Assembly: GCA_014843695.1 (NCBI GenBank)
Contig: CM026391.1
Coordinates: 12,766,418-12,830,417, forward strand
DNA: 64,000 nt
Source: Archivesica marissinica
Taxonomy: Eukaryota > Mollusca > Bivalvia > Venerida > Vesicomyidae
Direction of reading: 5' to 3'
Shown: positions 10,000-20,107 of the stretch, one piece after another
Layout: each line of letters begins with the position of its first letter
Position numbering within the stretch: position 1 is the first letter of the stretch
Program-made: the position numbers and the translations under genes
Notes under the pieces: model-generated
What the model saw: the letters and a program-made list of their open reading frames with translations, nothing else
Database searches by the model: none
Told to the model about the DNA's origin: nothing

Positions 10000-12900
10000 C
10001 TGTAGATGGAAGTCAGATAAAATCAATGTCTGAAATCTATGGAGATTGACAGGATGCTAATTGGATTCTAAGAAACCGTTGTACCCCTGCAACTCTATTA
10101 ATTCAGGAACCTAGATAGAATCAAATAGATCCTGATTAAATATAATTCTTGAAATGCAAAATTATTAAAACTCTTTTCTGGGCGCTAATTGCTGTACAGT
10201 TAGTACGGTGGCTTATGTTTAAGAACAGTCTTATTAACAGGTTTAGTCGCCGATAAACAACGGCTATACAAATATTATTTTCATTCTAACATGACCCAAT
10301 ATAATGCTATAAACGAATAAGTATGTGTGGTGTGGTGTGTGTGGTGTGGTGTGGTATGGTGTGGTGTGGTGTGGTGTTGTGTGGTGTGGTGTGGTGTGGT
10401 GTGGTGTGGTGTGGTGTGGTGGTGTGATGTGGTGTGGTGTGGTGTCGTGTGATGTGGTGTGGTGGTGTGATGTGGTGTTGTGTGGTGTGGTGTGGTGTGG
10501 TGTGGTGTGGTGTGGTGTGGTGTTGTGTGGTGTGGTGTGGTGTGGTGTGGTGTGGTGTTGTGGTGTGGTGCGATGCGTGTGTGTGCATGTGTGTGTGTTA
10601 TTTGGCTGATGGCCGCATTTACAACATACCTCCCTGTATAATACCTTCTGTATTCCAGGGATAAAACATTAAGTCATGCTAGAATACATAATGAGATACA
10701 GGTATTAATGGTAGTTATGTTCTCTGAACAATACAACACAGTAGTCCGTATTCATTTTAAAGCATTGTAATATATTTAAATATACGGACTTAAAATTTAA
10801 GCAGTAAATAAGTGGACAGATCGGTAATTGTTAGATTTAACTGCAGCTTTAAATATGATCAAATAAAGAATAAACCTCCTGCATCCACGACCAGATACTT
10901 AGTTCCACATTCAAAAGACGGATTTGTCGCCTCGTCTCCCGTAGACAAGAACGTGCTAACAGGAAGTGTACGACAATAGAGAGACGCGGCTTCCGGTTCT
11001 AAGGCTATCACAAGTTGGTTGCTGTAGAGTGTGTCTATCAAGCCGCCCTGCGAGAGAAAAAGGTGAACTTTCCATGAATACTATTGTTAATAATCATTAC
11101 AATTGTTTGTCAATAAGGTGATTTGTCAACGTTTAAAATAGTCCTCTACATATTTTTTATTTCGATCTGTTATTTGAAAAATGCCTTGATAGTAAAATGT
11201 TACATATTTCAAGCATAACTATTTGGACAACGATTTAAGGAGATTAGATGTACATGTTTTAACTCTGCATGCTGGGTAAAATAAAGGCTATTTATAAACA
11301 GTTCAGATTATTGTAGCAGACGACAATTTATTGTTTTGTTTTGTAACTGAAAGCCCTGGAAGTGTCATGGAATTTCGTTATGACACACTGATGAAATTGC
11401 ATGACATATTTGACTGTTATATTCACCGCTAGCGTGCAAATAATTAATTGCAGTTTTATATGCGCCTCAATGTATGAGTTTTTGAAAAAAACTTGTCAGT
11501 TGACGCGCGTCAAAGTCCCCATCAGGGGTTTGACTAATAGGAAGATAGATAGAGTTACGAGATTCAAATGTTCATACAACCAAAACTACAGATACTGGTG
11601 ACAGAACGAGTTCTGTTATATTATATAATGTTATATTTCGGGTTTTACGCCCGCATCAGCACCAGCACCATTTTGGGCTATATCGCCGGCGGGCAGTTTA
11701 CCTAACAACACCTTTTCTGGGCAGGCTCCAGCGGTTAACCAGTACTTGGGTGCACCAACCTCCGTAAGAAACTGCCAACTTTATCATATAAATGAGACAC
11801 GGTCTGAGCGGGGCTCGAACCCGTGACCATCAGTGATGATAGGTTACAGTGGTATACAAGTCAGCGACATTAACCACTCGACCACGGAGGTGGACTTGAC
11901 AGAAAGAGTAGCGGAGAGGTTGTGAGTTGCGGGCCGTTGTCTAATGTTGTTAAAACTTGTGGCCCAAACACTTTGTATTTCCATGCTATGTATCTTTATG
12001 TGTTTATGATTCGCAATAAAATATGATTACATTAAAAAATTAGGCATTTAAATCATGGCCACTTTGCCTTATATTTCTCTCTGATGGCGATGGATTCCAT
12101 CAGGAATGAGGTCTCGAGAGCGATTAATGTAACGTTGTAAAACACTTGTTTCTCACCAACAATGAATAGTATTCAGTTTGCAGAACGACACGTGTCGGGT
12201 TGCATCGGGTGGGGTTTGTATATTTTGAGTTATCTACGAGTGACATATTTACCCTGTGCGCTGCTTCCCTCATAAACTGCTTAGAATTTTCGTCCCAGAT
12301 AGCTGGCACGGTAAGAACCCAGCGAATAGACAGAGGGTCGGGGTCGAGCCCTAGGTTAGTCTTCATCGCTCTGAAATCAATATACAGTCAAACCTGTGTT
12401 GTGGTCACCTCTATTAAGCAGATAAACTATATTAAGCAGTCACTTTCCAGATTCTCAATATGTTGTTTTATCATACAATTGACCTCTATTAAACAGCTAA
12501 ACAGCAGGTTGTTTTTATTAAGTTTATTTGATATTTTGTTCCTAAAAGAATTTTGAATGTCTCAATTAAAGCGACACTACATCGGTGAAAAAGCAAATGT
12601 CTCCAGAATGTAATTTGCTATTTGCTATTATATGGTAATTTATTTTCCAAATATTTGCCTCAAAAACTGAGTATTTAAACAAATAAACAAACGTCGTATA
12701 CGCGAGTTGCTGACATAATAAAATAATGTAAATAGTATCGACATTCATATTTACCGTTATATCTCACATGTATGCATACTCTTAGTTAAATTATCTCAAA
12801 ACGAAAGTATCGCGTGTTTAGTATAGCAAACGTCAATTCAGGAGCGTGGATGTCCGTTATATGAAATCCTACTTTCACTTTTGAAAGTTTGTATACCACA

Positions 12901-15900
12901 AAAACATTGTTTATTGATTTGATGTTAGTGTTCGAATGTATTGAGAAGAATTTGTAGTAGAAATGCATTTATACGTGAAAAATGCATTTGATTTCCTTTT
13001 TGCGATGTAATGTCGCTTTAAGTTCCCTAGGAAATATGCTAATTGTCAAGTTGCTACAGAAATAAATTAAATATAAGTAGTCTTATAAAAACAAGCGGGC
13101 GGAAAAGTGGTTTCTGAGAAGATGACTTTTAAAGAGTGTTTACTTTGTTAACCATTGTAAACTATGTGACCCATACAGTGGGGTCAACTACAACCAAAGC
13201 ATTATAAGGGCCATAACTAATGTTGTTAAAACTTGTGGCCCAACCCATTTGCTTCAACATATATTGACAATCCTTGTACAAACAATGTCACGAATCGTAT
13301 ATTAAGCGTACTTATATACTTTGTTCATTTGTCGTATATATATAATTAATGTAATAAAATATGATTAAACTAAACTAAAGGTTCACCATTTGACTAAACT
13401 TACTACTGGTCCACTGAATGCCTATGCAAAATACCAATGGCCTGGGCAGTATGGTGTCTAAGAGGAAGATTAAAAAAAAATTGTTTTGTAAGTCTATGCA
13501 AAACTATGTGACCCCTTACCATTGGGTCAAATATGCATGACCCCAGGGTCATAGTTTGAGCAAGCTTAGTAGAAGTCCACTAGGTAATGTTATATGCCAA
13601 AATCAAAGATCTGCGCATTGTGGTTTATGAGAAGATTCGTTAAAGATTTACCATATCATTATATTTGAAACAGAGCAAAATAGTTCTCAACCAACTAGAC
13701 ACCACTTTATCTGATGAATCGGTACGGCTTGAGCGACCTTGAGAGACTATCATCTAATGATGCTCCCCACGAACTTCCAGCTGGTAGGTCGGTGATTCTA
13801 CCCGGGTGTTCGTCAGCGCGTGACATATTGTTTCTCCTAATAACTGGAATCTCACCAAATGACCTTTTTAGAAGCTGGTGGTGCGACGTTTAACCCCAAA
13901 ACAAATCATTTAACGAAACAAATATACGTGTGCATGGTCGTATTTGCTTCTTCTTCTTCTTCCTCCCGGTTAAGGATATTTGTCCAGGCTACCCCCTCCC
14001 CCCCCCCCCCACTTTGATGTATTATCGTACCGAGTCAGTCTGTTGTGGTGGACTCCAGACCACCCACATATCCTGTACTCAATTCTTCAACCTGTAAGTG
14101 ACTGACAACGTTCTCACATATCACTTGTCACTGACAGGGAGCGAACTCGCGGTATTGGTGATAGTGGTGAAAGGCAATTTCTAACAACGATTTTGTTATA
14201 AAATTAACAGTCTTTCAGATGGGACATTAAACCGAGGTCTCGTGTCGGTGCTTTACACCGTGCACGTACAAGAACCAGAGGAGATTCTGGAATGGGTCTC
14301 TGTCTGTATCATTGCACTATCCTCCACAATCTAAAATGACTAATCTGTTCAGGCGGCGTCGCTCATATGGGCAACCGGTAGCGACGATAAATAAACGTAA
14401 AACACCCACCTTAAGAGATGTTCCTTCATGTAGCAGAGTGATTTAGCGAAGACATCGACCCCAGGCTGCTGTTTACCCTTGGCGTCCTCGAGTAATATAT
14501 CTGTGTGCAGGTCCTGCAGCAACGTGTAACAAGAAATAACGTATTAAAGTAGAAACTATATTAATTTACAACGATTGCGAAACAAGCTTTAACAAGTTAT
14601 ACTAATCACACTCTGTACCTGGAGAACGATCGATCGACCACCGTACCATGTAACATGCACCCCGGTCCGAGGATCGAACCCGGGTTGCATTGGTGAGAAG
14701 TGAACTTGCTAACCACAGTACTAACCGGAGAGTCATAACAACTTAAACTCGCTTCTCACCAATGCAACCCTGGTTCGATCCTCGGACCGGGAAGTATGTG
14801 AGATGGTACGATGGTCGCCAGATCGGACAGGTGAGTTTTCTCCGGATACTCCTGTTTCCTCCCACACGAATGACCACATTTACGCTTTCATCCGCGCCAA
14901 CGAGAGGGATTAACATAAGTTGTTAAAACTTGCTTCGCAATCGTTGAAAAATAAATAAAATTAAAAAAAATATTAAAAAAATAAGAAATTAAACATACGA
15001 CTTTGTCCTAATGGTATATAATATAGAATAAAATACACTTTAATGATAAATTCATTACTACATTTATATTTCTCTGTGAAAAATATAATAATAATAAAAA
15101 TATAAATAATTTGCGCACCGGGATAATTGAAGAGACGGGTCAGTGGCACAGTGGTTAACACATTGTATTCCGAATCCAGGGATCACAGGTTCGACCACCG
15201 ACTGACCATAATAATATTAACAGTCTTTCAGATGGGACTACAACGTATAAACTGAGTTCTCATGTATCTGTGCTATACATCGGGAATGTGGGAAGTCGTC
15301 ATTGCGCTGTAGTAGATATTAGCGCGTTCGCTTCAGGTGCCCGGATTTCGCGCCCCGTTGGAGCCGTTACGATTGTGCCCTTAGGTAGGGCATTTAAATT
15401 CCACATGCCTCTTCTCGCTCCCTCGTGGAAATTGAGGTATCGAACGTGATAAATACAAGTTGTGAGAACTTGTTTCACAATCGAGCTGAAATACATTTGT
15501 ATAAACTAAGCTAACAATTGGGAATGTAAAAGAACGAGTGGTGTTTGTGGAATTGGTGTGTCTTCGGTATACAGTTAAACCTGCATTAGTGGTCACCTCT
15601 ATTATACAGTCAAACCTGCATTAGTGGTCACCTCTATTATACAGTTAAACCTGCATTAGTGGTCACCTCTATTAAGCAGCAAACCTGTATTAAGCAGCCA
15701 GTTTTCAGATTCCCAATATGCTACTTTGGTATACATTTGACCTCTATTAAACAGGCACCTGTGGTAAGCAGCCACTTTCTGTGATTACATTGGCTAGCTG
15801 CTTAAGACAGGTTTGACTGTACTGCACTATCCTTAAGACAATAAAATGATTAATACTTCTGCCATAGAGGCAACGCCCCGATTAACTTGGGGGTTCATAA

Positions 15901-16637
15901 ATAAACTTATAAAAACAACAACAATGCGTTATAAAACATGAATGTAAAAGGCAAGGTCGTACTCTCCCCTGGGTTCCAGTCTGTCGATTATTCACTAATT
16001 CACTTCTGGCAGAATGATATTATCGGAAACTCAATACTCCCAAGTAATGGTCTCGATGTTATATAACATATAATTTATATGACTGACCAGGCAATATACT
16101 AGTATATCAACGCCTGTTACCAGGCTACATCCACTGGTCAACTGTAACGGATGTGTTCATGCCGCAGATGATTTGGGTCTGGACAAATGTTTGCGGGTTC
16201 AAAACCACAGAACTAAGAAACATTTTTTTGGCGGGTTCAAAACCACAGAACTAAGAAACTTTATTTTTTGGTTTTTAAGAACACTATGATACACACTATA
16301 CATAAACAATATTTACGCCATTCCAAGCAAGTTTAAAAATGACACACCGTCACCATCAAGGCTTAGCTTTGTTGTTTTGAACCGGCAAACATTTGTCCAG
16401 ACCCCAAGCGCCTGTGGATCATGCTGTCAATGCATGCATAAAGTGCAGTATATGTGTGCAGTATATAAGTGACGGTTGCAAAGTCTATGACAATGACACT
16501 TACATTCTTAATTACTGCACTTCAAACTCGGAATGACTAATTACATATTCAACGAGTTAATTAGCTTGTTGATATACTAGTGTACTATTGGCTTGGAACA
16601 CTTAAGTAAGACGTAAGTAAGTACGTAAGTAAGCAAG

Positions 16638-16720
<83 letters not shown>

Positions 16721-19598
16721 GACTTTATTTAACGAGAGAACTCATTTGAGCAATTTGAGCAGCTTGCCAAACAAGGTTCTACCGAGAGGCAACCAGACAA
16801 AGATTTGACTTACAAGGAGAAATGCACCATAATCAAATCTGCATCAAAGCCAACAGTCGAGAAGGATGACTACCACCTTCTCACCAGACAGGAGCAAGTC
16901 ACGATATTCCGGCTTAGAACAGGGCATAACCGCCTGAACTTCCATATGTGTCGGAAGCTTGGACTAGCTCCATCAACTGCCTGCAGCTGCAAAATAGGGG
17001 ACCAGACCGCAGAACACATCCTCCAGGAGTGTCCCAATCTACATGGGCTGAGAAAAACAACCTGGGCAACAGATACTTCTCTCCAGACGAAGTTACATGG
17101 CTGCCGGGAGGATCTGAGGAGGACGGCCCATTTCTCGTGTTTGCTGCCGGCTTGTCCATGTGATTCGCGAACGACAAGAAGAAGAAGAAGATTTGAGCAA
17201 TTAAGTCAATCTACCACGAGGCCCTCAACAAATTAAAACATGAAATAGCATAATGAAACGGGGTACGGACATTTGCCCCGAAGGACATCTGCCCCGACTC
17301 CAAAAATGGCTAGAGAGGACATCTGCCCCGACTCTGTTTTGCAAAGGCGGTCATCTGCCCCGACTATGTTTTGCAGGGGCGGGCACTGCCCCGACTAGGG
17401 AGGACAACTGCCCCGACTCTGTTTTACATGGGCGGTCATCTGCCCCGATTCTTGTCGGCCAATATAACCCATGGGACACAACAAGTTAGGAAGAGGTAGA
17501 ACATTATGTATGGTATGTGGCAATTAACTGTTTTAAATCCGGTTGGTCAGTATGACCCATGGGACACAACAAGTTAGGAAGAGGTAGAACATGTTTGAAT
17601 GGTGATCATAGTGGCACATGCAACAAGAATGAATAGGACAATCAGGAAGTATACATAATTTGATGAAACAGCTGTCTGACGCGGATAACAATTACGTTGG
17701 AGTTTCCAAGAACACAAGCCGGATACACCATCCTATGTATAGATTAAATGCAATTGGTGGAAGAAATCGCGAAGAAGCCATTCCAAAAAAAACATGGTGA
17801 CACGACTGAGAAGAGAAACTCGATTGAAATACATTCCTAAAAACATGGTGAACAGGGCCGAGAAGGGAATTTTATTCAGACACAGTAGTAATAATCGATT
17901 ACTGATCGATATGGATTCTATTTGTAATAGAGTATCGTTATCAGATGTGGGTTGTTTTAATGCAAATAGCGCATTATCTACATTTGAACTCGAGTTCAGG
18001 ATCACAGTTTCCTACTGGTTTGTCATTTTACCCTGCCCGAAGATACATTATCCAAGAATATAATCTTATTTCTCTGAACATATTTAACGTTTCTATAACA
18101 TCACCATATCGGGGAGAAATAAGAATGTACATATGGTGGCATTTTGTAAACGGAAATATTTCAGAGAAATGAGATTATACTACAGGCGTGTGCGTCTTCG
18201 GTCGGTTTTAAATTATAGCCCAGCATAGTGCAAGGCAATGGTGATCCTGACCCATTTTGTAAAAGGTACCTCGTTTACTCCAGGGTGTTATTGTAATTTG
18301 AAGTCAACGATCATAACAACTCGGCGACGGTGGGAGGGGTATATGTATTCAAAATTAATTTCAAACACATAGAGTGGTGGAACCTATGCTCGGCGTATTC
18401 CTATGCTCGGCGTATTCTATATTTTCATCCGTATTTAAAATATTTAAATAGTTCTAGGCTAATTTCGCTGACAGAGCTGAAGCATGGTTCAATAGCATTC
18501 CGTTGAGTGTATCGGTAGGCTGATGCAACTGTCACGTGACTTGTCCAGCAGACGAATATAAACAAACACATCATTGGGGAAATATTTCCACCGAAACTGA
18601 TACGGTGTATGAGCAATTCGGGTAGCTATCGGAATTTAAAAAATCTACACCTAACCCGAAACATACTTTCTATACAATTTCGGATTAATACCAATAAATG
18701 TTTTACTCAATGATGTACTGTATCAAAATAAGATATTAAACAAGTTATGGTGGATAAATATAAAATAACATGTACGCCGTGCATAGGTGCCCTGAAGTCT
18801 TCAGTTCCACCACTCTATTATTTTTCTGTCGATCAATAAAACAATAACCCCATTTCTCCACAAGGGTGTAATGAGTAATCGTACCAAACTATGCACGGGC
18901 ACCCGACACAATTACTTTGTATGCACTATGGTATAATAGCAGTCTTTATAGGTACCCCCCCCCCCCCCAGGACTGACAGCCACAGCAGACGGTGCTCATC
19001 TGTAGACTCAACGGGCGCTAACTCCATAGTCTAACAAGACTGACGGATGCCGAAGATATAGGTACCCAATACCATATGGCATAACACTTATTATATTTGT
19101 AATACTAATATATTGGAAACCATGTTGTCGGGTTAGAAAAGAAAAGTCAAAACTAACCTTATTGTCGAACAGTTTCATCTTAAATCTGTCAAAATAGCAG
19201 TACTCGTCCGCGTCCTCTTCGCTCAGATCGTTGTACTTTGACACCGCCTCAAAGCCAAATGCATCGAACTCCCCGTCCGGTCGCAGCAGAAGGCACGTTG
19301 GCGTCTTATGGAGCAGGAACCCCTGCGTCTGCCCCCAATTCTTGTTGGTGTAAATTTTATCACTCTCGTCTGCGAATGAGTACGCATATCCGCTAAACGT
19401 TGTTCCAAAATCAATGGCTGCAACGATTTTGAAGCTTTCTGCATTCTGCTTAGTAGAAGAAATGTCACTGGTTTCCGCGACATATTCCGCCACAGAATGT
19501 TCATCTTCGTCTGCATCGGCATTGTCCTCGTTATCCGCAGGCGACACCGGCTGCGCAGGAGGCGGTGTGTTCATTACGTCATTGTCTGTATCAGCCAT
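8945..19598 (-). CDS. HSPA12A: HSPA12-like heat shock 70 kDa family protein (5 coding exons)
   Basis: The inferred coding join on the minus strand is 19598-19158, 14513-14410, 12370-12253, 11047-10876 and 9999-8945. It totals 1890 nt, giving 629 residues, within the usual 600-680 of HSPA12 proteins. Every junction is GT-AG and the phases agree. Visible motifs are the phosphate-1 loop AIDFGTTFSGYAYSF (about 61-75), VLTVPAIWDENSKQFMREAA (about 200-219), EPEAAS (238-243), phosphate-2 VVDAGGGTID spanning exons 4/5, and the adenosine motif LVGGFAES (about 436-443). The first 50 residues are acidic and Pro-rich, without a signal peptide. HSPA12 members are divergent HSP70s with an actin-like ATPase fold and no canonical substrate-binding domain, and they are known to be expanded in bivalves. 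The specific client or role is unknown. No frameshift or stop is visible, so the gene looks intact. The symbol marks the family; orthology to A or B is not resolved. Confidence 0.88.
10326..10590. repeat. (GTGGT)n microsatellite in HSPA12-like intron 4
   Basis: Near-pure GTGGT pentamer repeats with occasional GTTGT or GTGAT variants. Neither strand contains a stop, giving spurious His/Thr-rich and Val/Cys/Trp-rich frames. Confidence 0.95.
10876..11047 (-). CDS. HSPA12-like exon 4
   Basis: The acceptor is TCTCTCGCAG and the donor GGAG|GTTTAT. The exon encodes GGLIDTLYSNQLVIALEPEA onward through KYLVVDAGG. It enters in phase 0 and leaves after the first base of a Gly codon that exon 5 completes. 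EPEAAS and VVDAGG are HSPA12 hallmarks. Confidence 0.88.
11259..11447. mobile_element. TTAA-flanked MITE (family A), uninterrupted copy
   Basis: Begins TTAACTCTGCATGCTGGGTA and ends CGCTAGCGTGCAAATAATTAA. The interior matches the flanks of the copy at 7479-7930, including TTGTAGCAGACGACAATTTA. Lies in HSPA12-like intron 3. Confidence 0.75.
11637..11893 (-). mobile_element. SINE family 4
   Basis: Inverted copy of the element at 3206. It includes the GCCCGCCGGCGATATAGCCC tail region, the TTACGGAGGTTGGTGCACCC body, and the GGGTTCGAGCCCC and GTGGTCGAGTGGTTAA head. Lies in HSPA12-like intron 3. Confidence 0.85.
12050..12123 (+). mobile_element. SINE family 2 fragment
   Basis: Only the body motif GGCGATGGATTCCATCAGGA and GAGGTCTCGAGAGCGATTAA remain. 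Lies in HSPA12-like intron 3. Confidence 0.7.
12253..12370 (-). CDS. HSPA12-like exon 3
   Basis: The acceptor is TTGATTTCAG and the donor CACAGG|GTAAAT. The first base completes an Arg codon begun in exon 2. The exon encodes 39 further residues ending WVLTVPAIWDENSKQFMREA plus AHR, a strongly conserved HSPA12 stretch. A MITE terminus sits about 13 bp upstream of the acceptor. Confidence 0.88.
12384..12508. mobile_element. pogo/mariner-like MITE, partial
   Basis: Starts TACAGTCAAACCTG and continues GGTCACCTCTATTAAGCAG, the same terminal sequence as the MITE at 15573-15823. The right terminus is missing or decayed. Confidence 0.6.
12566..13021. mobile_element. TTAA-flanked MITE (family B), copy 1
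   Basis: The ends are TTAAAGCGACACTACATCG and, inverted, GCGATGTAATGTCGCTTTAA. A second copy lies at 31157-31703. It is non-coding and sits in HSPA12-like intron 2. Confidence 0.8.
13130..13690. repeat. Dispersed-repeat-like sequence in HSPA12-like intron 2
   Basis: Contains related blocks such as ACTATGTGACCCATACAGTG and ACTATGTGACCCCTTACCAT, followed by AGTAGAAGTCCACTAGG. The internal similarity suggests a degraded interspersed repeat. It is non-coding. Confidence 0.4.
14200..14406 (+). mobile_element. SINE family 1, 5'-truncated, abutting an exon
   Basis: Runs from AATTAACAGTCTTTCAGATG to the tail GCGACGATAAATAAACGTAA. The tail ends within a few bases of the exon 2 splice donor of the HSPA12-like gene, which lies in the opposite orientation. 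Confidence 0.85.
14410..14513 (-). CDS. HSPA12-like exon 2
   Basis: The acceptor is CACGTTGCTGCAG and the donor CTTAAG|GTGGGT. The 104 nt read DLHTDILLEDAKGKQQPGVD and then VFAKSLCYMKEHLL. Exon 1 ends in phase 0 and this exon leaves two bases completed by exon 3. The acidic, Lys-rich loop before an amphipathic VFAKSL...KEHLL helix matches the HSPA12 family. Too short to stand out as an open frame; found from splice signals and family pattern. Confidence 0.85.
14566..14735 (-). mobile_element. SINE family 3, diverged copy
   Basis: Inverted copy with the B-box-like GGGTTCGATCCTCGGACC and the tail ACAACGATTGCGAAACAAGC. It lies head-to-head with the next copy, forming a long imperfect inverted repeat. 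Confidence 0.75.
14750..14958 (+). mobile_element. SINE family 3, 5'-truncated
   Basis: Starts at CGCTTCTCACCAATGCAACC and continues through GATCGGACAGGTGAGTTTTC to the GCAATCGTTGAAAAATAAAT tail. Confidence 0.8.
15132..15277 (+). mobile_element. SINE family 1, old partial copy
   Basis: A degenerate head (GGCACAGTGGTTAACACATT, then a B-box-like CAGGTTCGACCACC) is followed by AACAGTCTTTCAGATGGGAC. The copy loses similarity after about 15277. Confidence 0.65.
15288..15512 (+). mobile_element. SINE family 2, diverged copy
   Basis: The head GGAAGTCGTCATTGCGCTGT has mutated from the usual GTCGTGATAGCGCAGTGG. The body CATTTAAATTCCACATGCCT and tail TTGTGAGAACTTGTTTCACA are recognisable. Confidence 0.75.
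15573..15823. mobile_element. pogo/mariner-like MITE with triplicated left end
   Basis: The left terminus TACAGTYAAACCTGCATTAG is repeated three times in tandem at about 35-37 bp spacing. The right terminus GACAGGTTTGACTGTA is its inverse, and both ends border TA dinucleotides. Such ends are typical of non-autonomous pogo/Tc1-mariner elements. No transposase is present. Confidence 0.7.
16175..16405. mobile_element. MITE with about 30-bp inverted termini
   Basis: The left end GGGTCTGGACAAATGTTTGC and then GGGTTCAAAAC is inverted at 16374-16405 with one mismatch. Directly inside the left end, a segment of about 40 bp (GCGGGTTCAAAACCACAGAA) is tandemly duplicated. Confidence 0.65.
16641..16720. 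repeat. (TAA)n microsatellite
   Basis: About 26 TAA units, followed by AAGACTTTATTTAACGAG. A similar (AAT)n-AAGACCTTATTTAA junction occurs at about 4377-4402. Confidence 0.9.
16756..17190 (+). mobile_element. 5'-truncated non-LTR retrotransposon, 3' end
   Basis: A 435-bp insert is bounded by the perfect 12-bp direct repeat ATTTGAGCAATT (16744-16755 and 17191-17202). It ends in a short (GAA)n tail, as expected for target-primed reverse transcription. It contains only the last part of the polymerase ORF. Confidence 0.85.
16757..17162 (+). pseudogene. C-terminal remnant of a retrotransposon reverse transcriptase polyprotein
   Basis: The open frame reads LTRQEQVTIFRLRTGHNRLN, then CSCKIGDQTAEHILQECPNL and LRRTAHF. 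This is the Cys/His-bearing tail found after the RNase H region in jockey/CR1-type non-LTR polymerases. After LRRTAHF the natural ending (VFAAGLSM, then a stop at about 17161) is in another frame, so a single-base frameshift lies near 17130. The polymerase and endonuclease domains are absent. A dead fragment. Confidence 0.75.
17260..17462. repeat. Degenerate tandem repeat (CATCTGCCCCGACT motif)
   Basis: CATCTGCCCCGACT or close variants recur about six times, several followed by CTGTTTTGCAAGGGCGG. Units are about 35-50 bp and irregular. GC-rich compared with the surroundings. Confidence 0.75.
17463..17594. repeat. Direct duplication, about 48 bp
   Basis: CCCATGGGACACAACAAGTT and then AGGAAGAGGTAGAACAT occur at about 17468 and 17554. 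Confidence 0.8.
18060..18178. mobile_element. Small foldback element
   Basis: TATAATCTTATTTCTCTGAA at 18059 is inverted at 18155-18180 (TTTCAGAGAAATGAGATTAT) with one or two mismatches. The short loop has no coding potential. Lies in HSPA12-like intron 1. Confidence 0.5.
18180..19157. other. HSPA12-like intron 1, no further gene seen
   Basis: Unique sequence with a tandem TATGCTCGGCGTATTC pair at about 18386-18420 and a poly-C run at about 18954-18968. Confidence 0.5.
19158..19598 (-). CDS. HSPA12-like exon 1 (start codon, phosphate-1 loop)
   Basis: Starts MADTDNDVMNTPPPAQPVSP at 19598 and encodes 147 residues. It ends RFKMKLFDNK at the donor AAG|GTTAGT (19158/19157). The first 55 residues are acidic and low-complexity. 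The ATPase fold starts at KIVAAIDFGTTFSGYAYSF. Family members have a similar disordered leader, and no nearer in-frame ATG fits better. Confidence 0.9.
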
Positions 19599-20107
19599 AG
19601 TGTTAAATTGAAATTAGGACGTATTTTCTTTGTTTTCAAATTTTCTTCATCTCCTACACAGAGAACGTCAACACTAAAGCGTTCAATAACATAATTACGG
19701 CTTGTATGGAGAATGATATCGATTGTTGTACGAAGCAGCAGCCGAGTGACAGTACAGCGATCAAATATATTGATATTCATATCTCTTCTTCCAATAACTC
19801 CCCGTATTATCCGATCATATACGGTCATTATACGGTCACATATTTAAGGCAGTAATTCATTTCAATATACGAATTGACATTAAGCAGCATTTTGTGGCAA
19901 TTCAAATAATTTTAAATTCGTTTTACGAGTATTTATGGCATTGAACTTGCATAATTGATGTTTTTTTGGTCCGGGGTTTTTAAAAATTCTTCTCCAATCT
20001 GAAACTCAGCCTCAAGCTTTATGATTGGTTCAACTGAGTGCAAATCTCAGATTCAATCAATCAAATTAGGGCCTACTCGAGGTTGAGCTTAAGAACTGTG
20101 AGAAAGT
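19599..20107. promoter_or_regulatory. Putative upstream region of the HSPA12-like gene
   Basis: The gap of about 0.5 kb between the start codon and the transposon should hold the promoter. I see two direct ATACGGTCA repeats (19819-19827 and 19830-19838). No clear heat-shock element array of nGAAn blocks or TATA box can be assigned. Confidence 0.3.

Noticed and set aside
10307..10664. His/Thr-rich and Val/Trp/Cys-rich frames
   Set aside because: They lie in a GTGGT microsatellite within an HSPA12-like intron.
17794..18172. Plus-strand frames of 75 and 89 codons
   Set aside because: No family resemblance. They lie in HSPA12-like intron 1 and overlap a small foldback element.
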